A stretch of DNA of 64,000 nt. Source: JAHFTW01 sp038046785. Lineage in GTDB: Archaea > Thermoplasmatota > E2 > JACPAO01 > JAHFTW01. Position 1 is the first letter of the stretch. Every line of letters starts with the position of its first letter. Shown here piece after piece: positions 56,471-64,000 of the stretch. Location of the stretch: positions 119,832-183,831 of the forward strand of contig JBBSVM010000006.1 of assembly GCA_038046785.1 (NCBI GenBank), read 5' to 3'. Both the position numbers and the translations under genes were made by a program. The notes under the pieces are model-generated. The model worked only from the letters and a program-made list of their open reading frames with translations. It was not told the DNA's origin and made no database searches.

Positions 56471-58096
56471 TCAGAGCGGCAAGTTGTTCGTGTTGGGCAG
56501 CAGCTTCTCCGCCGTCACGGCGGCGTTGAGGAAGGTCGGGCAGACCTCGGCAAGCCAGGTGCGGGCCGGCCAGTCATTGCTGGGAGCTGGCTTGGCGCGT
56601 CCCATCTGGGCGTAGCCATGCTCCCAGGCGCCCCATCCGCCCTGGCGGCAGAGCGAGTCGGCCACGAACCAGTCTGCCTGGTCCGGGTCCTGCTCGGCGT
56701 ACCAGCCGCCCGCCGCGAAATCGATGATGCGCTGGACCTCGCCGCCGTACTCCTGGTCGCCGTGCATGCGGCCCCAGTAGAAGCCGTGGCCCTCGGCGAG
56801 GAAGGTCGCCTCTGGGCCGTTCGTGGCGGGAATGGGGCCGGTGAGGCCGCCGATGTCCCAGCCCGCCTCGTTGGTTGCCGGGGAGCGGAAGAGCGCCTCG
56901 CGCAGTTCGTGCACGGTGAGCTGGCCGTCCGCGGTGGCGCAGGCGGGGTTGGCTTCGCCGCAGGCAAGGGCGCCTTGGGCGATGACGCCGGCTTTCTGGA
57001 TGCGGCTTGCGCCTTCCATGCGGGTGCGCAACTGGTGGAGCGCTTCGCCGAAGAGGCCCGCGGTCACGGGGGTTGCGTTGGAGGTGCCACCGAAAAGGCC
57101 GGTGCCGTTTACCGTGGTGGAGCCGTACGCGCTCGTGTAGTCGCTGCCCGGGGCGGCGACGTCGGCCGGTTTGCCCGAGCCGGGGCTGGAGCCGTCCGGG
57201 TTGATGGCGCCGACGGTGGTGATCCAGTCGGGCCCCTCCTGGCTGCTGAAGAGTGTGGGGTTGGTCGCGACGAAGGCGCCTTCGACGCCGTTGCCGGAGC
57301 TGAAGAAGATGCTCTGGCCACGGTCGACGGCGGCGCGCTGCGAGTCGGTGTCGCTGTGCGCGTAGACGCGTTCGCGGCCCGCCACCGACGTGGAGAAGCC
57401 CCAGGAGTTGGTTTGGAGGTCGATCCAGTCCTGAGACTCGACCCAGCGGTTGGCCTGCTCCTGCGTGCCGTCCACGAAGACGAGAAGGCAGCTCGGGCAG
57501 GTGCCATGGAGGTTGCCGGTGGAGACGCTGGAGGTGCCGACGCCGTGCGAGCCGGAAGCGAAGCCGTCGCCGCCGTTGAACGTCACGGCGCCGATGACCT
57601 TCGTGCCGGGGATCCAGCGCATGTGGACGGACTCCAGGCTGCTCTGCTGGACCTTGGACCAGGCGGCGTTGTCCTGGGTGTGCAGTTCGCCCGTGAGCGC
57701 CTCGGGATCGTTGCTCAGTGTGAGGTCGAGCTGGCCGTAGCTGGCGAAGGCGGCAGCGCCCGGGTGGCCGGGCAGCCAGGTTGCCGGGTCGCGGTCGAGC
57801 GGCAGGTCGTTGCTCGCGTCGCCGTCCAAGGCTTGCGGCATGAGGCTGGCGCGGAAATCAAAATGGTACGGGTTGAAGCCGGAGTCCACGACGGCGATCA
57901 CAACTGCATCGCCCGGGCCATTCGCCGCGGATGCGACACGCGGGACGGAGCTGGCGTTGTTGGGGTCGCTGCCGGCGGCTTGCTCCGCGGCATCGGCAAA
58001 CCCGTCCCCGTCGGCGTCAGGCTCCGACTTCGAGGCGCAGCCAGCAAGAAGGCCGGCCGCGAGCAGGGCAACGAGAACGAGGCTCCAAGCGCGCAC
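56471..58096 (-). CDS. Subtilisin-like serine protease lipoprotein (S8 family)
   Basis: 541 residues from a GTG at 58096, where a signal peptide with lipobox starts ('LVALLAAGLLAGCASKS'). A calcium-type repeat follows ('DADGDGFADAAEQAAGSDPN'). The catalytic triad is in order: Asp in 'VIAVVDSGFNPYH', His in 'FASGSHGVGTSSVS', Ser in 'GLFGGTSNATPVTA'. Oxyanion region 'GQSIFFSSGNGVEG'. The C-terminal part (about 400-541) is an unknown domain with several Trp and Cys. It probably degrades or processes surface proteins. Confidence 0.92.
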   Translation of the reverse strand: MRAWSLVLVALLAAGLLAGCASKSEPDADGDGFADAAEQAAGSDPNNASSVPRVASAANGPGDAVVIAVVDSGFNPYHFDFRASLMPQALDGDASNDLPLDRDPATWLPGHPGAAAFASYGQLDLTLSNDPEALTGELHTQDNAAWSKVQQSSLESVHMRWIPGTKVIGAVTFNGGDGFASGSHGVGTSSVSTGNLHGTCPSCLLVFVDGTQEQANRWVESQDWIDLQTNSWGFSTSVAGRERVYAHSDTDSQRAAVDRGQSIFFSSGNGVEGAFVATNPTLFSSQEGPDWITTVGAINPDGSSPGSGKPADVAAPGSDYTSAYGSTTVNGTGLFGGTSNATPVTAGLFGEALHQLRTRMEGASRIQKAGVIAQGALACGEANPACATADGQLTVHELREALFRSPATNEAGWDIGGLTGPIPATNGPEATFLAEGHGFYWGRMHGDQEYGGEVQRIIDFAAGGWYAEQDPDQADWFVADSLCRQGGWGAWEHGYAQMGRAKPAPSNDWPARTWLAEVCPTFLNAAVTAEKLLPNTNNLPL

Positions 58097-58212
58097 GGCG
58101 GGGAGGGCGCCTGGGGCGTTGAAAGGGTTGTGGTGGTGGACGGGCCAACCCTTAACGGCGGCGCACTCGTCGCACAAGGTGGATGGGTGAGGCTGCGCCG
58201 CAAGGGCCCGCA

Positions 58213-61200
58213 ATGTCGGACGCCATGCGCGCCTATTTCCGCGACCTCAACGACAAGGCGATGGTGGAGTACGGCATCGCCCGTCAGGCGCGCGCCCAAG
58301 GCAAGGACCCGCTGCTCGACGTCGAGATTCCCCCGGCCGAAGACCTTGCGGCCCGCGTCGAAGCGCAAGTCGGTCCCCCCGGCGTCGCCGCCCTTGTGCG
58401 CCGACGAACGGCGGAGCTGGGCAACCGCGAGGTGGTGAGCTTGCGCGTCGCCGAGGAGGTCGCCGATGCGACGCTCGCCCAGACGCAGTCGAAGGAGAAG
58501 GCGCTCGACCAGGCGGTGCGCACCGGTCTCAGCATTCTTACTGAAGGCGTTCTTGTCGCACCGCTGGAAGGCATTGCCGAGGTCAAAATTGGCTCCAACG
58601 CCGACGGTGGCTCCTATGTTGACCTCTACTTCGCTGGACCCATTCGCGCGGCGGGTGGCACCGCGCAGGCGATGTCGGTCCTCATCGCGGATCTGGTGCG
58701 GCGCAAGCTTGGCATTGGCTCCTACCAGGCGACCGACCAGGAGGTGGAGCGCTACAAGGAGGAAATTTCCTCGTACAAGGTGGAAGCGCACCTGCAATAC
58801 AACCCCAGCGCGGCGGAGATCGAGCTCATCGTGCGCTCCTGCCCCGTCTGCGTCAACGGCGAAGGGACCGAGCGCACCGAGGTCACCGGCTACCGCGACC
58901 TGCCGCGCGTCGAGACCAACCAGCTGCGCGGCGGCGCCTGCCTCGTCCTCGCCGAGGGCATGATTCTCAAGGCGCCCAAGATTCTCAAGCACGTCGATGC
59001 GCTCAAACTCGAAGGCTGGGACTTCCTGCAGAAGTTCGTCAAGAAAGAGAAGCAGGCGGAGCTGAAACCGGGCGAGATTCCCGATATTCCGCCCAATGTG
59101 AAATTCATCAAGGAGATCATCGCGGGCCGGCCGGTCTTCGCCCACCCAAGCGTGCGCGGTGGCTTCCGGCTGCGCTACGGCCGCGCCCGCACCTCCGGTC
59201 TCGCCGCGAACGCGTTTCATCCCGCAACGATGACGGTGTTGGACGATTTCCTTGCGGTCGGGACGCAGCTCAAGGTGGAGCGGCCCGGCAAGGGCACCCT
59301 TGCCACGCCGTGCGACTCCATCGAGGGACCAACGGTGCTGCTGCGCAACGGCAACCTTGTCCGCATCAAGACTGCGACGGAAGCGCGCGAACTGCGCACC
59401 GCCATCGCCGAGATTGTCGATGTGGGCGAGATTCTCATCCCGTTCGGGGAGTTCACCGAGAACAACCACCTCCTCGCCGAATCGTCGTGGTGCACGGAGT
59501 GGTGGGCGCTGGAGCATGCCGAGACGATGCCAGGCGCACCGCCGACGCTCGCCACTGGGCGCGCCATGGTCGCGGATGCGGAGCAGACAAAGAGCCCGCT
59601 CCACCCTGACGGGACGCCGCTCTGGCACGACCTGGAACTGCTGGAGATTCGCGACCTCGGCGGCTGGGTCCTTCAGTCCGGTGCCCTTGACGGCGGTGCG
59701 CTCCTCTTGCCGCTGGACCCGTCTCGCAAGACACTGCTGGAGCGACTCCTTGTTTTCCATACTGTTGCGGAGGGCCGCATCCGCATCGAAGAGCCCACCG
59801 CGTACCCGTTCCTGCGGGGCCTCGGATTGGACGCGAGCGCTGGCGCGGAGAGCGCCATTCTCGACACGCCGCGCCGCCGCATCCTGTTCGACCCGTGCCA
59901 GCCCGACCTCCCCCTGCGCCACCCGACGGTGGAGCTGGTGTCGCGCCTTTCTGGGTTCAAGGTGATGCCGCGCGCGCCCTGCCGCATCGGCGGTCGCATG
60001 GGCCGCCCCGAGAAAGCCGACGAGCGCATCATGAAGACGCCCGTCCACACCCTCTTCCCGCTCGGCCAGGCGGGAGGCTCGTCGCGGCAGGTGCGCGACG
60101 CCGCTGAGCAGGGCACCATCCAGGTCGAAGTGGGGGAGCGGCTCTGCGCGATGTGCGGCCGCACCACGTGGAAGATCAGTTGCGAATGCGGTGGCCACAG
60201 TGAGCCGCGCCCCAAGCCGAAACGTGAAGGCGGTTTCCAGGAGCGTCCGCTCACCGACATTCCGCTGCGCGCTGAGCTGGAGCGTGCCAAGAAGAACCTC
60301 GGCATCGATCGCCTGCCCGATCAGGTCAAGGGAGTGACCGGGCTCATGTCGGTGGACAAGGTGCCGGAACCGCTTGAGAAGGGCATCCTGCGTTCGAAGC
60401 ACAAACTCACGACGTACAAGGATGGCACCGTCCGTTTCGACCTCACCGACGTCCCACTGACCCACTTCAGGCCGCGCGAAATCGGCACCCCGGTCGCCCG
60501 CCTGCGCGAATTGGGCTACACGATTGCCCTTGATGGCACGTCGCTGGAGCGCGACGACCAAGTCGTGGAGCTCAAGGTGCAGGACGTCGTCCTCTCCGAC
60601 AGCTGCCTCGCCTTCTTCCTGCGCGCAACGCAGTACCTCGATGAGTTGCTGGAGCGGTTCTACAAACTGCCGCCGTTCTACAAGTGCGAGAAAAAGCGCG
60701 ACATCGTCGGCCACCTCGCCATCGGCCTCGCCCCGCACACATCGGGTGGCGTCCTCTGCCGCATCATTGGCTCCACGAAGGCGCAGGCGCAGTTCTGCCA
60801 TCCCGTCTTCCACGCTGCCAAGCGGCGCAACTGCGACGGTGACGAGGATGCTTTCATGCTCCTCCTCGACGGCCTGCTCAATTTCAGCCGCGCCTACGTC
60901 CCCGACCGCCGCGGTGGCCTCATGGACCTCGCCCTGTTGCTCTCGACCCGGCTCGACCCCAACGAGGTGGACAAGGAGGCGCACAACGTCGATGTCCTGG
61001 CGCGCTATCCGTTGGCGTTCTACCGCGCGACGCAGCGCCACGCCAGCCCCAAGGAAGTGGAGAAGGTGATGGGCCTCGTTGCCAGCCGGCTTGCGACGCC
61101 TGCGCAGTTCGAGGGATATCAATTCACGCACGACACCGCCGACATCGCGGAGGGGCCGGCCGCTTCGGCGTACAAGACCCTCGGCAGCATGATGGACAAG

Positions 61201-61587
61201 ATGACGGCGCAGATGGAGCTCGCGCGCAAGATCCGCGCCGTGGACGAGGCGGACGTCGGGGCCCGCGTCATCGGCAGCCACCTCCTGCCCGACCTGATTG
61301 GCAACCTCAAAGGCTTCAGCAAACAGGCCATCCGCTGCCCCAAGTGCAACACGAAGTTCCGCCGCATGCCGCTCAAGGGTTCCTGCCTTTCCTGCGGCAA
61401 CCCGAACCTGACGCTCACGGTTCACGAAGGCTCCGTGCGCAAGTACCTCGAAGTCTCGAAGCAGATTGCCATCAAGTACAAGATTGATGCGTACACCCAC
61501 CAACGCATTCTGCTCCTGGAACGCTCCGTCGAGTCGCTGTTCCAGAATGACAAAGTCAAGAAATCGAAACTGAGCGATTTCTTCTGA
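58213..61587 (+). CDS. polC: DNA polymerase D large subunit DP2
   Basis: 1124 residues from the ATG at 58213 (a GTG at 58183 adds ten). The archaeal PolD catalytic subunit. The catalytic Asp pair is in 'RRNCDGDEDAFMLLLDGLLN' (about 870-890). 'FYKCEKKRDIVGHLAIGLAP', zinc-binding 'CPVCVNGEG' and 'LCAMCGRTTWKISCECGG', and the C-terminal zinc element ('CPKCNTKF'...'CLSCGNPN') are family features. The last residues SKLSDFF fit a PCNA-interacting end. No intein at the usual DGD site. The small subunit DP1 is not in the window. Confidence 0.97.
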   Translation: MSDAMRAYFRDLNDKAMVEYGIARQARAQGKDPLLDVEIPPAEDLAARVEAQVGPPGVAALVRRRTAELGNREVVSLRVAEEVADATLAQTQSKEKALDQAVRTGLSILTEGVLVAPLEGIAEVKIGSNADGGSYVDLYFAGPIRAAGGTAQAMSVLIADLVRRKLGIGSYQATDQEVERYKEEISSYKVEAHLQYNPSAAEIELIVRSCPVCVNGEGTERTEVTGYRDLPRVETNQLRGGACLVLAEGMILKAPKILKHVDALKLEGWDFLQKFVKKEKQAELKPGEIPDIPPNVKFIKEIIAGRPVFAHPSVRGGFRLRYGRARTSGLAANAFHPATMTVLDDFLAVGTQLKVERPGKGTLATPCDSIEGPTVLLRNGNLVRIKTATEARELRTAIAEIVDVGEILIPFGEFTENNHLLAESSWCTEWWALEHAETMPGAPPTLATGRAMVADAEQTKSPLHPDGTPLWHDLELLEIRDLGGWVLQSGALDGGALLLPLDPSRKTLLERLLVFHTVAEGRIRIEEPTAYPFLRGLGLDASAGAESAILDTPRRRILFDPCQPDLPLRHPTVELVSRLSGFKVMPRAPCRIGGRMGRPEKADERIMKTPVHTLFPLGQAGGSSRQVRDAAEQGTIQVEVGERLCAMCGRTTWKISCECGGHSEPRPKPKREGGFQERPLTDIPLRAELERAKKNLGIDRLPDQVKGVTGLMSVDKVPEPLEKGILRSKHKLTTYKDGTVRFDLTDVPLTHFRPREIGTPVARLRELGYTIALDGTSLERDDQVVELKVQDVVLSDSCLAFFLRATQYLDELLERFYKLPPFYKCEKKRDIVGHLAIGLAPHTSGGVLCRIIGSTKAQAQFCHPVFHAAKRRNCDGDEDAFMLLLDGLLNFSRAYVPDRRGGLMDLALLLSTRLDPNEVDKEAHNVDVLARYPLAFYRATQRHASPKEVEKVMGLVASRLATPAQFEGYQFTHDTADIAEGPAASAYKTLGSMMDKMTAQMELARKIRAVDEADVGARVIGSHLLPDLIGNLKGFSKQAIRCPKCNTKFRRMPLKGSCLSCGNPNLTLTVHEGSVRKYLEVSKQIAIKYKIDAYTHQRILLLERSVESLFQNDKVKKSKLSDFF

Positions 61588-61657
61588 CCTCGAATTGCAG
61601 GTTTAAGCGATTTCGCCTCCAGGTTTATCTGTCACGGGGCCCCAACGCATAGGCTGG

Positions 61658-62002
61658 ATGGAGATTTGCCACCCGCATCCGCAACACGCCCATGAGCATG
61701 GGCAGCACTGCGGCCACGGCCGCCTCCACCATCAAGACCATTTCGACTATGTGCACGATGGCCACCTCCACCACGCGCACGCCGGCCACGTCGACGACCA
61801 CGCCTTCGCCGTGGACGCTGGCCACCCCGACGCCTGCACGCACGGCCACCGCTGCGGCAGCCACATGCCAGCGCACAAGCACAGCCCGACCTGCGGCCAC
61901 CCGGCCATCCCGCACGGCGCGCACGCAGACTACTTGGTGGCGGGGCATCTCCATTGCCCGCACGAAGGCCACTGCGACCACCACGGTCTGCTGGCGGCGT
62001 GA
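61658..62002 (+). CDS. His/Cys-rich tandem-repeat metal-binding protein
   Basis: 114 residues, of which 32 are His and seven Cys. Two halves repeat: 'CGHGRLHHQDHFDYVHDGHL' and 'CGHPAIPHGAHADYLVAGHL', each followed by an H-rich tail ('HHAHAGHVDDH', 'HCPHEGHCDHH'). Proteins of this plan are widespread in bacteria and are sometimes labelled wrongly as threonine dehydratase; they are thought to bind Zn or other soft metals. Its presence in an archaeon suggests transfer. TTTAT lies about 34 bases upstream; the gene is single. Confidence 0.75.
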   Translation: MEICHPHPQHAHEHGQHCGHGRLHHQDHFDYVHDGHLHHAHAGHVDDHAFAVDAGHPDACTHGHRCGSHMPAHKHSPTCGHPAIPHGAHADYLVAGHLHCPHEGHCDHHGLLAA

Positions 62003-62109
62003 ATATCGGGGAGTCGTTCTTGCGGAGGCTAACCCGCCGACGGCGCGCAGCGCCGGAGGCCAAGCACGAGGTCGCGGAGGCCCGCAGGGCCGCCGCGTGG
62101 GGGGTGAGG

Positions 62110-62130
62110 GCGGGGGGCGAAGCCCCCCGC
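62110..62130. terminator. GC hairpin
   Basis: GCGGGGGGC-GAA-GCCCCCCGC, 9-bp perfect arms with a GAA loop, about 110 bases after the His-rich gene. Without a T-run it may be a fold-only element; it lies beside the long G/C tract. Confidence 0.45.
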
Positions 62131-62138
62131 ACCGTCGT

Positions 62139-62190
62139 GGGGGGGGGGGGGGGCCCCCCCCCCCCCCCCCCCCCCCCCCGGGGGGGGGGG
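62139..62190. repeat. Long G/C homopolymer block (G, C, G runs)
   Basis: A run of about 15 G, then about 26 C, then about 11 G, with no other base. Such a block can form very stable structures, is error-prone in sequencing, and may be an assembly artefact. Confidence 0.8.
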
Positions 62191-62227
62191 CGCGGAGCGA
62201 CCCCACCTGATGAGCCTACGACCGCGG

Positions 62228-62380
62228 CTATGCGGTCCCGCCGCGGGCCTCGACGGCCTTCAGGCGGAGGTCCTTGCGGTGGCACTTGCGGCACCGCACC
62301 GCCAGGATGGCGTTGGTGAGGTTGCAGTGCATGCAGATCTTCTTCTTGAGGCGGCGGGCGATGGCTTCAGGGAAGGCCAT
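62228..62380 (-). CDS. rpl40e: Ribosomal protein L40e
   Basis: 50 residues from the ATG at 62380, which has an AGGAG ribosome site; an upstream start is open but adds ten non-conserved residues. The zinc finger is 'CMHCNLTNAILAVRCRKC', and the flanking basic sequence ('IARRLKKKI', 'HRKDLRLKAVEARGG') is typical of archaeal L40e. Located at the P-stalk base of the large subunit. Shares its strand with the lipoprotein at 62458. Confidence 0.95.
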   Translation of the reverse strand: MAFPEAIARRLKKKICMHCNLTNAILAVRCRKCHRKDLRLKAVEARGGTA

Positions 62381-62457
62381 GGGAAATCTCCTAAGTGGGT
62401 TCGCCGACAAACAGGGGGTATTTCAACCATCCCGCGCCGCTTCTGGAAGAGGCCCGT

Positions 62458-63273
62458 TCAGGCGTCGGCGATGGTGTAGGATGGGTCCACCAGGCCGTTG
62501 AAGAACGAGGTGAGATAGAATTGGAACTCCTGCTCCACGGTGGCGCCGACAGCGCCGTGGTCGTGGTTGCCGGTTCCCGCTCCGGTCTCGGCAAGGGCCG
62601 CGATGGTGTGGCCTGCGGCGAGTGCGGCGGCGAGGGCGGCTTGGCTCGGTTGGATGCGCAGCGGGCCTGGACCTTCACGGAAGCCGAGGATTTCGCCGGT
62701 CTCCACAACGATGAGTTTCACGAGGAGGGCTTGCGAAAGTTCGGTGGTTGCGTCCCAGAATGTCTCGAGAACGATGCCGGACGGGGAAGGTGCGTCGAGG
62801 ACCCAGAGGTTGCGCTCGTTCCCCAGGGCGTCGCTGCAGCGCACCGCCTTGTGCTCGTGCGGTTGGCCGGGGTTGCCGCCCACGGCGACGGCGAGGCCAC
62901 AGGAGAGGAAGCCGCGGAAGGTGGTGACGACCTGGTAGGGCTTTCCGTCGGGAATCCGTTCGAGCGTGAAGTTGAGGACCGCCTCGCCGGAGGGAATCGC
63001 CTTGGTCGCGGGTTCAAACCCGTCCGCTGCGACGCGCACGAAGAGGCTCCCGTCGCGTGGGATGCGGAGCGTAAAGTGGCCCTCGGCATCGGTCTGGGTG
63101 CCGTTGACGTCCGGGGCGGTCGCGCTCGCACCAACGATGGGGATGAGCGCCACGTCGCGAATCCACCCTTCGACGAGTCGCGTCGCGTCGGCGGCTTCGG
63201 GCGGGGGGAGCTCGCCGGCCTGGGCGCAGCCCGCGAGGGTGAGGGCGAATGCGGCGGCCAGGAGGCGCTGCAC
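62458..63273 (-). CDS. Lipoprotein with carboxypeptidase-regulatory-like domain
   Basis: 271 residues from a GTG at 63273. Lipobox 'AAAFALTLAGCAQAG'. A beta domain (about 40-115) shows the carboxypeptidase-regulatory/CNA-B like pattern: 'DVALIPIVGASATAPDVNGT', 'AEGHFTLRIPRDGSLFVRVA'. The remaining part is a second beta domain with Cys pairs and a His stretch near 'GTGNHDHGAVGATVEQE'. Surface-exposed; partner and role unknown. Confidence 0.68.
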   Translation of the reverse strand: MQRLLAAAFALTLAGCAQAGELPPPEAADATRLVEGWIRDVALIPIVGASATAPDVNGTQTDAEGHFTLRIPRDGSLFVRVAADGFEPATKAIPSGEAVLNFTLERIPDGKPYQVVTTFRGFLSCGLAVAVGGNPGQPHEHKAVRCSDALGNERNLWVLDAPSPSGIVLETFWDATTELSQALLVKLIVVETGEILGFREGPGPLRIQPSQAALAAALAAGHTIAALAETGAGTGNHDHGAVGATVEQEFQFYLTSFFNGLVDPSYTIADA

Positions 63274-63351
63274 GGCGGAGGTTTTCCGTTCCGACGGATA
63301 GAGTTTGCTGCGGTTGGCCCACCGGTCGAGAGGAGCGCTAACGGGCCCGCC

Positions 63352-63358
63352 GCGCTTA
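63352..63358 (+). promoter_or_regulatory. TATA-like box for the carboxyltransferase gene
   Basis: GCTTAAG with TTAA about 28 bases before the GTG at 63385, in a highly GC-rich setting. Predicts a leaderless transcript. Confidence 0.5.
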
Positions 63359-63384
63359 AGGGTGGCCCCCCGCCTCGCTGCGGC

Positions 63385-64000
63385 GTGAGCGTCGAGGCCC
63401 GCATCAGCGACCTGCGCAGGAAGAAGGCAGACTCCCTTGCCGGTGGAGGTGCCGAGCGCGTGGAGAAGCAGCACCAGGCGGGAAAGTACACCGCCCGCGA
63501 GCGCATCGAAATCCTCCTGGACGCTGGCTCCTTCGTCGAGTTGGACGCGCTGCGCGAGCACGATGCGCACGACTTCGGAATGGCGGAGAAACGGTTCCCG
63601 GGCGACGGCGTCGTCACCGGGTGGGGCACCGTGGAGGGTCGCACCATCTACGTTTTCGCGCAGGACTTCACGGTGTTGGGCGGGTCGCTGGGTGGCGTCT
63701 ACGCGGAGAAGATCTGCAAAGTGATGGACCTCGCCATCCAGAACGGCGCCCCCATCGTCGGCCTCAACGACTCCGGCGGGGCGCGCATCCAGGAGGGCGT
63801 CGTGGCGCTTGGCGGCTACGCGGAGATTTTCTGGCGCAACACACGCGCCTCCGGCGTCGTGCCACAAATTAGCGCCATCCTCGGCCCCTGCGCTGGCGGC
63901 GCGGTCTATTCGCCCGCCATCACCGACTTCACCTTCATGGTGGAGGGCACCAGCCACATGTTCATCACCGGCCCCGAGGTCATCAAGACCGTCACCGGCG
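63385..64000 (+). CDS. Acyl-CoA carboxylase carboxyltransferase beta subunit, C-terminus beyond window
   Basis: First 205 residues from a GTG at 63385. 'KYTARERIEILLDAGSFVEL', 'FPGDGVVTGWGTVEGRTIYV', 'LGGSLGGVYAEKICKVMDLA', 'PIVGLNDSGGARIQEGVVAL' and 'ISAILGPCAGGAVYSPAITD' are all characteristic of PccB/AccD-type carboxyltransferases. They move CO2 from biotin to acetyl- or propionyl-CoA. The biotin carboxylase and carrier subunits are not in view. Confidence 0.95.
   Translation, partial: MSVEARISDLRRKKADSLAGGGAERVEKQHQAGKYTARERIEILLDAGSFVELDALREHDAHDFGMAEKRFPGDGVVTGWGTVEGRTIYVFAQDFTVLGGSLGGVYAEKICKVMDLAIQNGAPIVGLNDSGGARIQEGVVALGGYAEIFWRNTRASGVVPQISAILGPCAGGAVYSPAITDFTFMVEGTSHMFITGPEVIKTVTG

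Noticed and set aside
60800..60860. Intein in DP2
   Set aside because: The usual insertion site at the catalytic NCDGDED segment is uninterrupted and the total length is normal.
57898..61503. A 1201-codon open frame antisense to the DP2 gene
   Set aside because: It has no domain-like sequence and is explained by the high GC content and codon bias of DP2, whose own translation matches the family throughout.
1..64000. CRISPR array, transposon or provirus
   Set aside because: No regularly spaced repeats, transposase, integrase, recombinase or virion genes were seen. The only long direct repeat is the copC-copD/NikR-like duplication.

Overview
The window is GC-rich archaeal chromosomal DNA. Archaeal markers are the DNA polymerase D large subunit, Hel308 helicase, the KEOPS subunit Cgi121, an L7Ae-S28e-L24e operon, L40e, a NAC homologue, RNase P subunit Rnp2, Nob1, a PAC2-type proteasome-assembly protein, a group II chaperonin relative and a COG1395-type regulator. 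DUF63 and DUF2240 proteins, triple winged-helix regulators, lipobox proteins and secreted proteins with C-terminal hydrophobic/Arg-rich tails suggest a GC-rich Thermoplasmatota-like lineage; that placement is inference. Many genes have a TATA-like box (CTTAAG, TTTATG, CTAAATAA types) about 25-28 bases before the start codon, as expected for leaderless archaeal mRNAs. One 100-N scaffold gap lies at 51599-51698, so order across it is not proven by sequence.

Region 1 (about 1-30.5 kb) is an accessory metal-handling, mostly copper, region. It encodes a CDF exporter, four cupredoxin-type proteins (one with its fold elements in permuted order), a lipoprotein multicopper oxidase with its type-1 copper site in domain 1, a CopC-CopD fusion, a CopZ-like HMA protein, a complete CopA ATPase, a second P1B-ATPase homologue that has lost its catalytic motifs and actuator domain but has a Met-rich loop, two near-identical NikR-like regulators, a MarR regulator, an Lrp-type regulator with a TRASH metal-binding tail, and small membrane or Cys-rich proteins. 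A segment carrying the end of copC-copD plus the NikR-like gene is duplicated (3643-4207 and 28416-28978); the first copy has a decayed copC-copD end and a 20-G tract before the regulator.

Region 2 (30.5-33.2 kb) holds two translationally coupled genes of unknown family and a 540-base intergenic stretch with several strong inverted repeats.

Region 3 (33.2-64 kb) is mostly core: Hel308-Cgi121-KOW, a COG1395 regulator, a divergent chaperonin paralogue, a DUF4442/thioredoxin pair, the ribosomal operon, a CPA-type antiporter, NAC-membrane protein-Rnp2, bifunctional Nnr, a COG1784-type membrane protein, DUF2240, tRNA-Gly, Nob1, malate dehydrogenase, PAC2 protein, proline dehydrogenase, an Mpo1-like protein, a MutM-type glycosylase, a subtilisin-like lipoprotein, DP2, a His/Cys-rich repeat protein, L40e and the start of an acyl-CoA carboxylase carboxyltransferase. 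No transposase, integrase or CRISPR array was seen.

The copper genes can be read as one system (inference). Secreted cupredoxins, the oxidase and CopC-CopD bind or oxidise copper outside, CopZ carries it in the cytosol, CopA exports it, and the Met-rich ATPase-dead homologue could act as a sensor, store or partner of CopA. NikR-, MarR- and TRASH-type regulators would control expression.
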